A stretch of DNA of 64,000 nt from assembly GCA_963706875.1 (NCBI GenBank), contig CAVPNW010000009.1, forward strand, positions 102,076-166,075, in the 5' to 3' direction. The notes beneath the pieces are model-generated. The model worked only from the letters and a program-made list of their open reading frames with translations. It had not been told where the DNA came from and searched no databases. Source of the stretch: Prado023 sp963706875. GTDB lineage: Bacteria; Actinomycetota; Actinomycetes; S36-B12; CAIYMF01. Position 1 is the first letter of the stretch. Each line of letters begins with the position of its first letter. A program made the translations under genes and the position numbers. Below, piece by piece: positions 45,658 to 54,344 of the stretch.

Positions 45658-45693
45658 GCAGGACCCCCTCGTGGGGGTCCGAGGGGGTCCTGC
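45658..45693 (-). terminator. Hairpin downstream of the PspC operon
   Basis: GCAGGACCCCCTC at 45658-45670 and GAGGGGGTCCTGC at 45681-45693 form a perfect 13-bp stem with a 10-nt loop. It is 35 bp beyond the stop of the last gene of the minus-strand operon. It lacks a T tract, as is common at this GC content. Confidence 0.7.
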
Positions 45694-45728
45694 GGGGGAG
45701 TCGTCCCGGTGGGCCGGGAGCGACGGGG

Positions 45729-45983
45729 TCAGGCGAAGGGGTCCGTGGGCCAGGAGTCCGAGGACTCGGTGGTGACCAGGGCTTCGGTGTCACGCTGCTG
45801 GCGCTTGGAGGCGGCCAGGGAGGCGGCCACCCCACCTGCGCCGAGGGCGATCAGGACGGTGGGGGCGATCCAGCGCCCGTCGATCTGCCAGCCCGTCGCC
45901 GCGCTCACTGCGAACAGCACGCCCAGGACGGTGAACAGAAGGCCAGCGGCCAGGGAGAAGTAGTCGGTCTCATGCTGCCTCAC
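45729..45983 (-). CDS. Small two-helix membrane protein in the PspC operon
   Basis: 84 residues. Two helices (FSLAAGLLFTVLGVLFAVSA and WIAPTVLIALGAGGVAASLA) are followed by a polar acidic tail. The start overlaps the end of the PspC gene by 14 bp, so it is translationally coupled. Such small proteins often accompany PspC in actinobacteria, but the role is not known. Confidence 0.8.
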   Translation of the reverse strand: MRQHETDYFSLAAGLLFTVLGVLFAVSAATGWQIDGRWIAPTVLIALGAGGVAASLAASKRQQRDTEALVTTESSDSWPTDPFA

Positions 45984-47394
45984 GGCGCACCTCCAGGTTT
46001 CCGGCGCCGATCGCGGCGTCGACGGTGACGATGTACGCCGGTTGGCCCTCGGCCAACGGCGTGACGGTGGTGTCGACGGTGAGGTTGTCGCCCTCCGTCG
46101 GGGTGGAACCGGGGAGATCGAACTGGCCGATGTTCACGGTTCCGGTCAGGTCCAGCTGCATGTCAGCGGGGATCACGATGATCAGCTCGCCGACTCCCAC
46201 GCCGGCGTCGATCTCGACGCGCTGCCTCGGCTTGCCGGGCTCCGAGTCGCCGATGGCGGTGAGCTCGGTCAGGTCCAGGGTCGCGGTGCCGGCGGAGAGC
46301 TGGAAGTCCAGCGGTGACTCGGCGGCATCGGCGGGGGTCACCTGCCAGGTGCGGTCGCCGATGGTCAGCCCGCCCCACTGACCGTCGCCGTCAGCGGTGG
46401 CGGTCCAGCGGTCCCAGTTCGGGTTCGATGCGACGAAGTTGCTCGCGGTGACCGTGGCGAACGTGATGAACGCCAGGGGGATCGCCAGCCAGAGCAGCCA
46501 GCGGGCTCGGCCGTACCTGGTGCCGACGAGCATCCCGACGCCCAGGATCGCCAGGGTGATGCCGAGGATCACGCCCCAGATGCCCACGCTCGCGGGGACC
46601 AGGAACCCGATCAGGGCCAGGATGCCGGCTGCGAGGATCGCCGCGGAGATGACCAGCCAGCCGAGGTAGGAGCGCTCCCGCGGGGCTGGGGGGATGTACT
46701 CGGCCCGGCCGTCGGCGTAGCCCGGGTTGCCGCCCGCGGCGTAGCCGACCTGGTCGGTCGAGCCGTAGGGGCTGAGGGGCTCGTCGGGGATCGCGATCCA
46801 GGCGATCAGGTAGCCGACGAGGAAGGCGCCACCGGTGGCCAGGGTCAGCACGACGGTCAGGATGCGCAGCAGCGTGGGGTCGGTGTTCCAGTAGCGGGCC
46901 AGGCCACCGCACACGCCGCCGATGACCCGCTGGTCGCGGCTGCGGGTCAGGCGACGGACGGGGCCGGGGGGCGGGTAGGCCGCGGCCGGCGGGTAGGTCC
47001 CAGGCGCCTGGTACGCGGCACCCGGGGGCGGGTACGCACCGGGGGGCGGGTAGGCGCTAGGTTGCTGGTACCCAGCCGGGGGCGGGTAGGACCCGGGCGG
47101 CGGGTAGGTGCCCTGCGCGTAGCTGCCGGCGGACGGCCCCGCAGCGGTGGCACCGGCGTAGACCGGTCCCGCGTAGGGGTCTGCAGTCGGAGCCGTGGGC
47201 CCGGCACCGGGGTAGGGGCCGCCGGAGTCCTGGGCCTCGACCCGGGTGGGGTCGGCGCCGAGCACCTGGGTCGGCTGGTCGGGCGCGGCCGGGGGGACCG
47301 GGCTCGCGGCCGGCTGCTCGCCGAGCACCGTGGTGGGCTGCTCGTCGGGCTGGTCGTCGGGGACGGGGGGCGGGGTGTTGCTTGTTTCGTTCAT
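45970..47394 (-). CDS. PspC-domain membrane protein with Pro/Tyr-rich cytosolic N-terminus
   Basis: 474 residues from ATG at 47394. Residues ~1-145 are low-complexity, with many PPPGxYPPP and GxY repeats. A PspC domain follows (LTRSRDQRVIGGVCGGLARY, WNTDPTLLRILTVVLTLATG, GAFLVGYLIAWIAIPDEP). Three more helices come next, then a beta-rich outer domain (ATLDLTELTAIGDSEPG, AGVGVGELIIVIPADMQLDL) like the DUF2154/adhesin-type domain of LiaF. It is a likely envelope-stress sensor; the usual kinase/regulator pair is not in view. Confidence 0.88.
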   Translation of the reverse strand: MNETSNTPPPVPDDQPDEQPTTVLGEQPAASPVPPAAPDQPTQVLGADPTRVEAQDSGGPYPGAGPTAPTADPYAGPVYAGATAAGPSAGSYAQGTYPPPGSYPPPAGYQQPSAYPPPGAYPPPGAAYQAPGTYPPAAAYPPPGPVRRLTRSRDQRVIGGVCGGLARYWNTDPTLLRILTVVLTLATGGAFLVGYLIAWIAIPDEPLSPYGSTDQVGYAAGGNPGYADGRAEYIPPAPRERSYLGWLVISAAILAAGILALIGFLVPASVGIWGVILGITLAILGVGMLVGTRYGRARWLLWLAIPLAFITFATVTASNFVASNPNWDRWTATADGDGQWGGLTIGDRTWQVTPADAAESPLDFQLSAGTATLDLTELTAIGDSEPGKPRQRVEIDAGVGVGELIIVIPADMQLDLTGTVNIGQFDLPGSTPTEGDNLTVDTTVTPLAEGQPAYIVTVDAAIGAGNLEVRREAA

Positions 47395-47707
47395 GGCTCC
47401 AGCATCTGCCCGCGCAACCCCGGCCGGCACCCGGTTTCCCCCTGATCCGACCCTGACCTGACCCTGAGCCGGACTCAGGGTGAGTCCCTGAGGACGGCCG
47501 CGGACTCACAGCACACCGACACCCGGCAGTCGTTGGAGGGTGAGCGCGGGCGTCGGATGTGGTGGGTCACGGGGTGGACAGGCTGGTGACCTCCAGAGCG
47601 GCCGGTTATGGCCTCCGACCGGGAGGGCCCACGGATTCGACCCTGCGTCCAGCACGCACGGCTACTGGACGGCGATGGTCGTCTCCCCATCCACGGGGGA
47701 CCGTGGG

Positions 47708-48061
47708 TCAGCAGGTGACATGCAGGACGGCACGCACCAGCTGAGGGTCCAGGGGCTCGAGCAGCCCGCAAGCCTCCCTGGTGGGAACCGCGATGACCTC
47801 GATGCCACGCCCCCGGGCCTCGTCGAGGATCTCTGGCATCACCGGGAGCGCGCCATCCGCACCCGTGCCGATGACCAGTTGGGTGCCACCCCACGGGATG
47901 ACCTCATCGATCGATAGGGGCGTGTGCCCGTAGCGGCCCCGGTACGGCTTCGACGGCCCCTTGACCCGTTTGCTGACCACGCCTCGGTCGATGACGACGT
48001 CGTGGTCGTACCGCTTCCCCTCGATCTCGATCACCCCGAACCCGACCAGCCGTGCCCTCAT
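47708..48061 (-). CDS. MTH938-like (DUF498) domain protein
   Basis: 117 residues. The pattern VIEIEGKRYDHDVVIDRGVV, then TQLVIGTGADGALPVMPEIL and VPTREACGLLEPLD matches the compact Mth938 fold. It is cytosolic, has no known enzymatic role and is broadly conserved. Nothing is seen in 47395-47707 between it and the PspC gene. Confidence 0.85.
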   Translation of the reverse strand: MRARLVGFGVIEIEGKRYDHDVVIDRGVVSKRVKGPSKPYRGRYGHTPLSIDEVIPWGGTQLVIGTGADGALPVMPEILDEARGRGIEVIAVPTREACGLLEPLDPQLVRAVLHVTC

Positions 48062-48099
48062 CTCATCGACCCCTTCGCTCGCTGGACCACCGGCCGGCG

Positions 48100-48366
48100 T
48101 CAGCGCGTCGTGGTTGACGGGGTGACCTTAGCGGTGTCCAGGCCGCTCTTTACCTGGTCGGGCGGCGGCCCGACCATGAGCCGAACCAGGGCGACCCCCA
48201 GCACCGACGTGGCGATCGACAGCAGGATCGCCCCGGTCCCACCGCCGACCCGGAACGGCCACTCGGCGTCGGAACTCCAGCCAAGCAGATACCCGATCCA
48301 GTACCCGGCGTACGCCCCGATGAACCCGCCGACCACCATCCACAGCACACGCACCCACGACCTCAT
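48100..48366 (-). CDS. Small two-helix membrane protein
   Basis: 88 residues from ATG at 48366, with TTGGAGG 6 nt upstream, which decides for this start over the ATG at 48378. The first helix is VLWMVVGGFIGAYAGYWIGY and the second VGGGTGAILLSIATSVLGVA. The tail is polar. No family is recognised. It may share a transcript with the MTH938-like gene 38 bp downstream. Confidence 0.7.
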   Translation of the reverse strand: MRSWVRVLWMVVGGFIGAYAGYWIGYLLGWSSDAEWPFRVGGGTGAILLSIATSVLGVALVRLMVGPPPDQVKSGLDTAKVTPSTTTR

Positions 48367-48511
48367 AGCGACCTCCAACCCTCCCCTCCAACGTAAGGCG
48401 CCAGGAGTCCGGCGGACAGGGCCGAAGGGCGCTCATCCGCGCAAGCGCTGCCCGGAAGATCCCAGGGAGGCGGTGACCGCACTCGGCGGGCGGATCGAGC
48501 CGGCCTTCAGG

Positions 48512-48655
48512 TCAGGTCGCGCCGCATGATCAGTCGCGGCATCTTGCTCGCGACGGCGTCTGTTGTGCCGATGACCCCGAAGCCTGCCTTCTGGAACATC
48601 GAGCGGGTCCCTACGAAGGCCATCGTCGTGTCCATCCGACCGGGTCCAGGCCCGC
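48512..48655 (-). pseudogene. GNAT acetyltransferase, C-terminal remnant
   Basis: The minus strand reads MDTTMAFVGTRSMFQKAGFG, VIGTTDAVASKMPRLIMRRD, LT and stop. F-x-G-x-x-x-MFxxAGFxVxGxT is the typical end of actinobacterial GNAT acetyltransferases that acylate small molecules. Upstream in the same frame there is no more of the protein, so about three quarters of it are lost. Confidence 0.75.
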
Positions 48656-48880
48656 CTCTGGCCGAGAGCCCGCAGGAGGTCACGGGCGGGGAACACCTCC
48701 GGCTCGGACGTCCGGAGAAGTGGTCGGGCGGCGGCAGGTACGCCCTCGCGGCAGGGCGTCGGCCCTGCTCGAGCGGGGACCGGAGTCGGGTCCAGTGGCC
48801 CTGCCGCGCGCCGGACTCGGTCCGTAGCGTGGGTTGTGGGAGACGTGGGTGTCCCCGGTCCAGGGATGGGGGTGCCGGTG

Positions 48881-49726
48881 ATGGAGCCGTTGGTGTCGGT
48901 CGACTGGTTGGATGGGAACCTCGACGATCCGGATCTGCGGGTCTTCGACGCGACCGTGCAGCTCACGAAGGTGCTGTTCCTGCTGAGGCCCCGTAGCGGT
49001 GAGCCGGAGTACCGCCGGGGGCACATCCCCGGAGGCGCGTTCCTGGACCTGTTCATGGTGCACGACCCGCAACGGCCACGCCGGTCGATGACTGCGCCCA
49101 CCGCCGGGCACTTCGCTGACGTGGTCGGCCGGCTGGGGATCGGCAACCAGCATCGGGTGGTGCTCTACGACCGGCGGGAGAGCATGTGGGCGGCGCGGAT
49201 GTGGTGGCTGCTGCGCGCGTTCGGCCACGACGAGGCGGCCATCCTCGACGGCGGGTGGGCTGCGTGGCAGGCCGCCGGGCGCCCGACGTGCGACCAGCCG
49301 TGTGCCTACCCGCCGGCGCAGTTCGTGGCCCGCCCCCGTGAGGGTCTGCTCGTGGGCAAGTCGGAGGTGCTGGCGGCGATCGACGACCCGCACGTGCAGT
49401 TGGTCGACGCGCTGGGCCGGCGGGTGCACCGCGGGGAGGTCAACGAGTACGGCCGGCGGGGGCACATCCCGGGCGCGGCCAATGTGACCGCCTGGGAGAT
49501 CCTGGACCGGGACACCGGCTGCTACCGGCCGCTGCCCGAGCTGCGGGACAAGGTCGGCCCGGTCCTGGACGCCGACCGGGTGATCACCTACTGCGGCGCC
49601 GGTGCGGCCGCGTCCAGCTTGGCCCACGTCCTGGTCCGCCTCGGCCACCCAGACATCGCCGTGTACGACGGCGGCCTGCTGGAATGGTGTGCTGACCGCA
49701 GCCTGCCGCTGCAGACCGGGCCCTAA
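48881..49726 (+). CDS. Two-domain rhodanese-type sulfurtransferase
   Basis: About 281 residues from ATG at 48881; in-frame ATG at 48866 and GTG at 48836 are alternatives. It has two rhodanese domains: the first is inactive (VVLYDRRESMWAARMWWLL, no Cys) and the second has the active loop VITYCGAGAAASSL (Cys followed by GAGAAA). GHIPGAANVTAWEIL is the family's CH2-like motif. It moves sulfane sulfur from thiosulfate or mercaptopyruvate to acceptors. Single cytosolic gene. Confidence 0.88.
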   Translation: MEPLVSVDWLDGNLDDPDLRVFDATVQLTKVLFLLRPRSGEPEYRRGHIPGGAFLDLFMVHDPQRPRRSMTAPTAGHFADVVGRLGIGNQHRVVLYDRRESMWAARMWWLLRAFGHDEAAILDGGWAAWQAAGRPTCDQPCAYPPAQFVARPREGLLVGKSEVLAAIDDPHVQLVDALGRRVHRGEVNEYGRRGHIPGAANVTAWEILDRDTGCYRPLPELRDKVGPVLDADRVITYCGAGAAASSLAHVLVRLGHPDIAVYDGGLLEWCADRSLPLQTGP

Positions 49727-49798
49727 CCTCGGTGATGGTGCCAGACGTCTCGAACTGCGGGTCTGAGACTCTGGACCAGTCCTGGTAGCGGGTCTAGC

Positions 49799-50248
49799 GT
49801 GCAAGGCGTGGGGGAGGTGGAGGCCGTCATCGCGCAGGCGCACCGGGTGCCTGCGGTGGATGGGTACGACCTGGCGGCGACCGTTTTCCAACCGGAGGAG
49901 GGCGCCCGGGACTGGGTGATCGTCAGCGGCGCGTTCGCCGTCGCCGCCCGGTTCTACGCCCGGTACGCCACCGCGCTGGCGGAGGCCGGGTTCGGGGCGG
50001 TCACCTACGACTACCGCGGGATCGGCGCGTCCCGCCCGGCCTCGCTGCGCGGCTTCCCGGCCACCATCACCGACTGGGCCGTGCTGGACGTCTGCCTGGA
50101 GATCATCGACACGACGCGCGGCCCGGACATCGAGGCTACCTCCGGCCCAGCCCACATCGTCCTGACCGACCCCGACGGCAACACCATCATGGTCGACCTG
50201 GCACCGCTGAGGCGGCCGCTATTGTCGCGCGTCCGAAGTCCATTATAG
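49799..50248 (+). CDS. Chimeric short ORF: hydrolase start joined to a VOC-type end
   Basis: 149 residues. The first ~95 (RVPAVDGYDLAATVFQPEEG, ARDWVIVSGAFAVAARFYAR, VTYDYRGIGASRPASLRGF) are the N-terminus of an alpha/beta hydrolase, ending before the nucleophile. The rest (PDIEATSGPAHIVLTDPDGN, TIMVDL) is the last strand pair of a glyoxalase/VOC protein. The junction is at about 50085. Neither enzyme can work. It looks like a deletion that joined two genes in frame; it may still be translated. Confidence 0.65.
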   Translation: MQGVGEVEAVIAQAHRVPAVDGYDLAATVFQPEEGARDWVIVSGAFAVAARFYARYATALAEAGFGAVTYDYRGIGASRPASLRGFPATITDWAVLDVCLEIIDTTRGPDIEATSGPAHIVLTDPDGNTIMVDLAPLRRPLLSRVRSPL

Positions 50249-50410
50249 GCGTGCGGGTGGCCGGTGCGTCGGCCTGTGGACTATGGGCACTGGTGGCGCG
50301 GGTGACCGGGTAGGAGACTGGATCTGAGGGAGCCCTGGGCGGGAACGCCGAACTGGCTGGAGGCCGCAGGCAGCGGTCGGGTGGGTTTCAGACGGAAGGG
50401 AGCCAGCGCG

Positions 50411-50848
50411 ATGACCACGACAACGCACAAGCGCAGCGTGCATATCGATGCTCCGGTGGAGACAGTCTTCGACTACGCCAAGGAACCCCACCACTTCTAC
50501 GAGGCCTTCCCCGAGAAGGGCCGCCCGGTGCTGGTCGAGGTAAAGACCACGCCAGAGGGGGTCGGGTCGACCTACAAGTGGGAAGACAGCATGTTCATGA
50601 TCCACATCAAGGGGACCGTGACCCGGGAGAGTTGCATCCCCAACGAGCGCATCGTGGACCACTCCTCTACCGGCCCGGTATGGACCTACACCTTCGAGCC
50701 CGACCAGACAGGCACGACGCTGTCCCTGGCGTGCGAGGTCTCCAGCAAGGTCCCGCTCGCGGACAAGGTCATCGACCGGGTCGCCTGGGACGGAGACCGG
50801 GATCTCGACACCGTGTTGGCCAACATGAAGAAGGCGATCGAGACCTGA
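50411..50848 (+). CDS. SRPBCC (START-like) family protein
   Basis: 145 residues from ATG at 50411, after GGAAGGGAG. SVHIDAPVETVFDYAKEPHH is the standard opening of polyketide-cyclase/dehydrase-type SRPBCC proteins; VDHSSTGPVWTYTFEPDQTG gives the central strands and DTVLANMKKAIE the long C-terminal helix. The fold has a deep hydrophobic pocket for lipids or polyketides. The ligand is unknown. Single gene. Confidence 0.85.
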   Translation: MTTTTHKRSVHIDAPVETVFDYAKEPHHFYEAFPEKGRPVLVEVKTTPEGVGSTYKWEDSMFMIHIKGTVTRESCIPNERIVDHSSTGPVWTYTFEPDQTGTTLSLACEVSSKVPLADKVIDRVAWDGDRDLDTVLANMKKAIET

Positions 50849-51010
50849 CGACAACGACGAATAGCCCGATTGACTACCATCTTGAGCAAACCCCCGCCGG
50901 CAGCAAGACCGCCGCACGCCGCCGACATCCGCGGGCGGGCGCACTGCCGCGGGCCCGGCCCCTCCATCGCGCCGCGGATTGTGGTGGTGTGCAGTTCGTC
51001 CGAGCTGACA

Positions 51011-51114
51011 GCCGGGGCGCGGTATGGAGTTCGGGGTAGGGGAGGGGGCGGGAACAGTTACGGGGTGGGCGATTTGGGGATCGGGTGCACGGTCGTAGCC
51101 CATTTTGTAGCCCA
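51011..51114 (+). repeat. Interspersed repeat, copy 10
   Basis: GGGGCGCGGTATGGAGTTCG, GGGTAGGGGAGGGGGCGGGA, ACAGTTACGGGGTGGGCGAT, then a GAT-TTGGGG-ATC central stem and GTAGCCCATTTTGTAGCCCA (period 12). It belongs to the purine-rich subtype. A Cys-containing gene fragment follows. Confidence 0.85.
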
Positions 51115-51118
51115 AACT

Positions 51119-51414
51119 TGTGGCGGGCAGGAGGGCGCTGGCTGACGCGTTTCCCTCGGGCGGGTGCATGGAAGGCGGGGTTGGCGGATGCCCGCTACGA
51201 CTCCCGCGACGGCTACCCCCACCACCCCAGGCAGGCCCGCTACCGCAGTTGGGACGCCCGCTGCCCCGACAAGCGCTGCACCGGCAGCAACAGCGGGGCA
51301 GGGGCGCCGGACACGTACACCGGGTGCCGGGCGTACGGCGCTCGTGGCGCCAGCATCGACGGCCAGGGCCGCCGACACACGAAGATCGACTGCACCACCA
51401 AGCAGCCCCTCTGA
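51119..51414 (+). pseudogene. Unidentified gene fragment after repeat copy 10
   Basis: The frame ADARYDSRDGYPHHPRQARY, RSWDARCPDKRCTGSNSGAG, YTGCRAYGARGASIDGQGRR and TKIDCTTKQPL looks protein-like (four Cys, few Arg runs) and stops at 51414. It has no start of its own and runs out of the repeat. It is likely the C-terminus of a lost gene; the family is not recognised. Confidence 0.35.
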
Positions 51415-51524
51415 GTTGTGGCTGCGGGGGCCAGGCCAGGGCGCGACCCGCGCCGGGGGGGTACCCGGCACTGGCGAGGTGTTCCCCACCCGGCCTGAGC
51501 GCGCAGGGGCCCGGAGACGGCGAA

Positions 51525-51558
51525 GTCCCGCCGGTGACGGGGGGACACTCGGCGGGAC
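51525..51558. terminator. Hairpin, 9-bp stem
   Basis: GTCCCGCCG at 51525-51533 pairs with CGGCGGGAC at 51550-51558, followed on the plus strand by CTCTTG. It could end transcripts from either side. No gene is seen in 51559-51817. Confidence 0.45.
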
Positions 51559-51817
51559 CTCTTGAAGTTCAGCGTAGGCGGGTCGTGCGGTTCGCGCACG
51601 GCGACGCCGGACCGCTCAGTCGAGCAGCCGAATCGCGGCTGAACCGGCGTTGCGGTCCGCGGGGGACTCGCGTCCAGGGCGGGTTGGCGGTGCGGGTGAC
51701 TGGGGCGTGGCCACGTGGTCGGGTCCGGTGACGGGTCTCGGCGCTTGATGAGGTCCGCGCCGGCATCGCGTGCCACCGTGTTCGCCAGTGTCGGGGGTGG
51801 GCTCTCGGGTGGGTTGG

Positions 51818-53260
51818 TCAGGTGTCGGTGGGGTGGACGCGGTTGCGTTCGTGGCGGCGTTTGGCGCTGTATGCGGCGGCGGAGGCCCGTTCCCGTGCTT
51901 CGGCGGGGGGCGTGGTGGGGTCGGTGGTTGCGACCCCGACGGTGACGGTGATGACGCGGTGCTGGTTGCCGGTGTGCTCGATGCCCAGGGCTTGGACCGC
52001 GGCTCGTAGCCGTTCCCCGGTGGCCAGGGCGGTGGGGGTGTCCGCCCCGGGGAGCAGGGCGACGAACTCCTCACCGCCTTTGCGGAACACCTGGTCCTGG
52101 CCGCGCAGTCCGGCGGCGAGGGTGGTGGCGACCGTGTGGAGGCAGGTGTCTCCGGCGGTGTCGCCGTAGCGGTGGTTGTAGTCGCCGAACTCGTCGAGGT
52201 CGAGGAACAGGACCGCGACCGGGTATTGGGCGTCGGCGAGTAGGGTCTCGGCGTCGGCCAGCGCCCGGGGGTTGGGCAACCCGGTCAGGGCATCGGTGCG
52301 GGTTTCGGTGCGCAGCCGGTCGTTCTCCCCGCGCAGGTCGTGGACCCAGGACATCAGAGAGGTGCGGTCCTTGGCCCAGTCCTGCACGTCGGGGCCGTCG
52401 AGGATGTGGGTGTCACCTCCGCGGGATTTGGCCATGTGCAGGGCCCGGTCGGCGCGCATCAACGCCTGGTCGGGGAACCGGCCCCCGGTCAGCTCGGCGA
52501 CCCCGGCCGAGACCGACACCCGCAGCTGGCCGGCCGGTGGGCGCGGCTCGTTCCAGGTCGGGCGGATGGTCAGTGGTGCCCGGACGGCGGTGCGGATGCG
52601 CTCCAGGACGGGGTCGGCGTCGGCCATCGTCGCCCCGGGCAGCAGGATCACGAACTCGTCACCGCCGACACGGGCGGCGACCCCGGGTTTGGGCACCACC
52701 GTGGTGAGCACCCGGGCGACGTGGGTGATCACCTCATCACCGACCGGGTGCCCGTACTGGTCGTTGACCAGCTTCAGGGCGTCGATATCCAGGGACGCCA
52801 CCACACCACCACCTCGCTCGGCGAGCATCTCCATCTGGGCCAGCAACGCCCGGCGGTTCAGCAGCCCGGTGAACGCATCCTGCAGGGCATTGCGTGCCCG
52901 TGGGTCTTCCCGCAACGACAGCAGGAACCCACCGCGGGGGTCGCCGGGTCGCAGCCGGGCCACGGTCACCTCGACCCGGCGATCGCGGGCCAACCCCATG
53001 CTCAGCACCGGTGGCTCCACCGAGGACCCGCCGCCGGTGGCCAGGGCCTGCAGGGCCGCTTCGAGGGGGGCCAGGCCGGGGACCCGCCAGATCGGGCGGC
53101 CCAACATCAGCGGGCCGACGAGCATCTCGGCACCCGGGTTGGCCAGCAGCACCGTGCCGTCCACATCCACCGCGGCCATCCCCTCGGAGCAGGCCATCAC
53201 CATCGCGGTGGCCAGCGCTGTCTGCGACCACCGCACCGCGTCCCCGTCCCCTGCGTTCAT
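51818..53260 (-). CDS. Protein with PAS-like domain and two tandem GGDEF domains
   Basis: 480 residues from ATG at 53260. Residues ~15-120 resemble a PAS-type sensor (GMAAVDVDGTVLLANPGAEM, LVGPLMLGRPIWRVPGLAPL). The first GGDEF is DAFTGLLNRRALL ... ARVGGDEFVILLPG; the second is DALTGLPNPRALA ... FRKGGEEFVALLPG. Both signature loops look catalytically competent, so it may make cyclic di-GMP; duplicated GGDEF without EAL is unusual. No membrane helix of its own. It is 11 bp after the membrane protein gene, so co-transcribed. Confidence 0.88.
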   Translation of the reverse strand: MNAGDGDAVRWSQTALATAMVMACSEGMAAVDVDGTVLLANPGAEMLVGPLMLGRPIWRVPGLAPLEAALQALATGGGSSVEPPVLSMGLARDRRVEVTVARLRPGDPRGGFLLSLREDPRARNALQDAFTGLLNRRALLAQMEMLAERGGGVVASLDIDALKLVNDQYGHPVGDEVITHVARVLTTVVPKPGVAARVGGDEFVILLPGATMADADPVLERIRTAVRAPLTIRPTWNEPRPPAGQLRVSVSAGVAELTGGRFPDQALMRADRALHMAKSRGGDTHILDGPDVQDWAKDRTSLMSWVHDLRGENDRLRTETRTDALTGLPNPRALADAETLLADAQYPVAVLFLDLDEFGDYNHRYGDTAGDTCLHTVATTLAAGLRGQDQVFRKGGEEFVALLPGADTPTALATGERLRAAVQALGIEHTGNQHRVITVTVGVATTDPTTPPAEARERASAAAYSAKRRHERNRVHPTDT

Positions 53261-53271
53261 GACCGGATTGT

Positions 53272-54210
53272 TCACCGGTGTGCCCGGGCGGGTCGCGGGG
53301 TGGGGGTCGACGGCTCGGGGAGGTCGTACCAGGCGCGCAGCCGGTACCCCAACCCGGACGCCCGCAGCCCCCAGCCCAGGACCGCGGCACCGATCAGGAC
53401 GGCGGTGATCTGCACGGTCAGGAACAACGGGCTCTGCATGCCGTAGTCCCACCCAGGGACTCCGGGCCAGCCACCGTCACGGTGGTAGGCCCACCACATG
53501 CTCGCCGGGACGGCCGCGGCCAGCAGCACCCGCCACCCGGCCGCCGATGCCGACCCGACCCCGAGCAGCCCGGCGGCGAGCAACCCACCGGCCAGCAGCC
53601 CCCAGCCGGTGACCATGTAGAACGACAACCCAGGTTCGTGACCCGGGTCGAGGGTGGCACCGGGGATCATCGGCAGGGCCAGCAACGGGAGCGCCAGACA
53701 CACCAACCCGGCCACACCGACCAGCGCGCCCCGCGGGACCTCGCTGGGGCAGTGCTCCCGCGCCAGTCGCCGGGCCACCACGATCAGCAGCACGCTCAGG
53801 GCCGCGGCCACCGTGACCGGCCAGACGACCTGCGTGGTGCTCGGTTGCTGGTCGATGAACTCCAGATCCCCGAAGACGGGGGTAGCCACCAGGCGCAGCG
53901 GGCCGAACGCAGCCCCCGCACACACAGCGACGGCCACCGCGAACAACCGGGCGCGCAGCAAGGGAACGGCGATCGCCAAGGTCAGCCCCACCACCAGGGT
54001 CATCGCGGCCGCGTGCGGCCACACCGTGCGCTCGAACTCCCACACCGGGCTGCCCCACCACCGGCCCACCCGCCACCGTGACGCCGCCGCCGCGATCCCC
54101 GCCGCCAGGTAGGTGCCCCCCAGCACCAGCACCCACGGGGCCAGGTGCTGTCGCCTGTGGGTGACCCGGGCTAGCGTCGGTGCCTTCGTCTCGATCCACG
54201 TCCCCGTCAT
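53272..54210 (-). CDS. Polytopic membrane protein, partner of the GGDEF genes
   Basis: 312 residues with about eight hydrophobic helices and Trp-rich loops (WRVGRWWGSPVWEFERTVW, AYHRDGGWPGVPGWDYGMQS). No catalytic motif is recognised. It is the first gene of a two-gene operon with the tandem-GGDEF protein, and 134 bp after the third GGDEF gene (54345-55610) on the same strand. It may act as a membrane sensor or anchor for the cyclase. That role is inference. Confidence 0.75.
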   Translation of the reverse strand: MTGTWIETKAPTLARVTHRRQHLAPWVLVLGGTYLAAGIAAAASRWRVGRWWGSPVWEFERTVWPHAAAMTLVVGLTLAIAVPLLRARLFAVAVAVCAGAAFGPLRLVATPVFGDLEFIDQQPSTTQVVWPVTVAAALSVLLIVVARRLAREHCPSEVPRGALVGVAGLVCLALPLLALPMIPGATLDPGHEPGLSFYMVTGWGLLAGGLLAAGLLGVGSASAAGWRVLLAAAVPASMWWAYHRDGGWPGVPGWDYGMQSPLFLTVQITAVLIGAAVLGWGLRASGLGYRLRAWYDLPEPSTPTPRPARAHR

Positions 54211-54344
54211 CGTGTACCTCCTGACCGTGCGATCGACCCCGCACCGCCCCGGACTTGAGGCAGTGGCAACCCCGGCGGATCGGCTACGCAGCCGGTCCCA
54301 CTGGGGAGAACTGGGAGGGTCCCTGGTCGCGGGCGCGACCGGGC

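Noticed and set aside
44781..45728. Long plus-strand ORF beginning at 45081.
   Set aside because: Translation is a low-complexity Arg/Gly/Pro string that crosses strong hairpins and the terminator.
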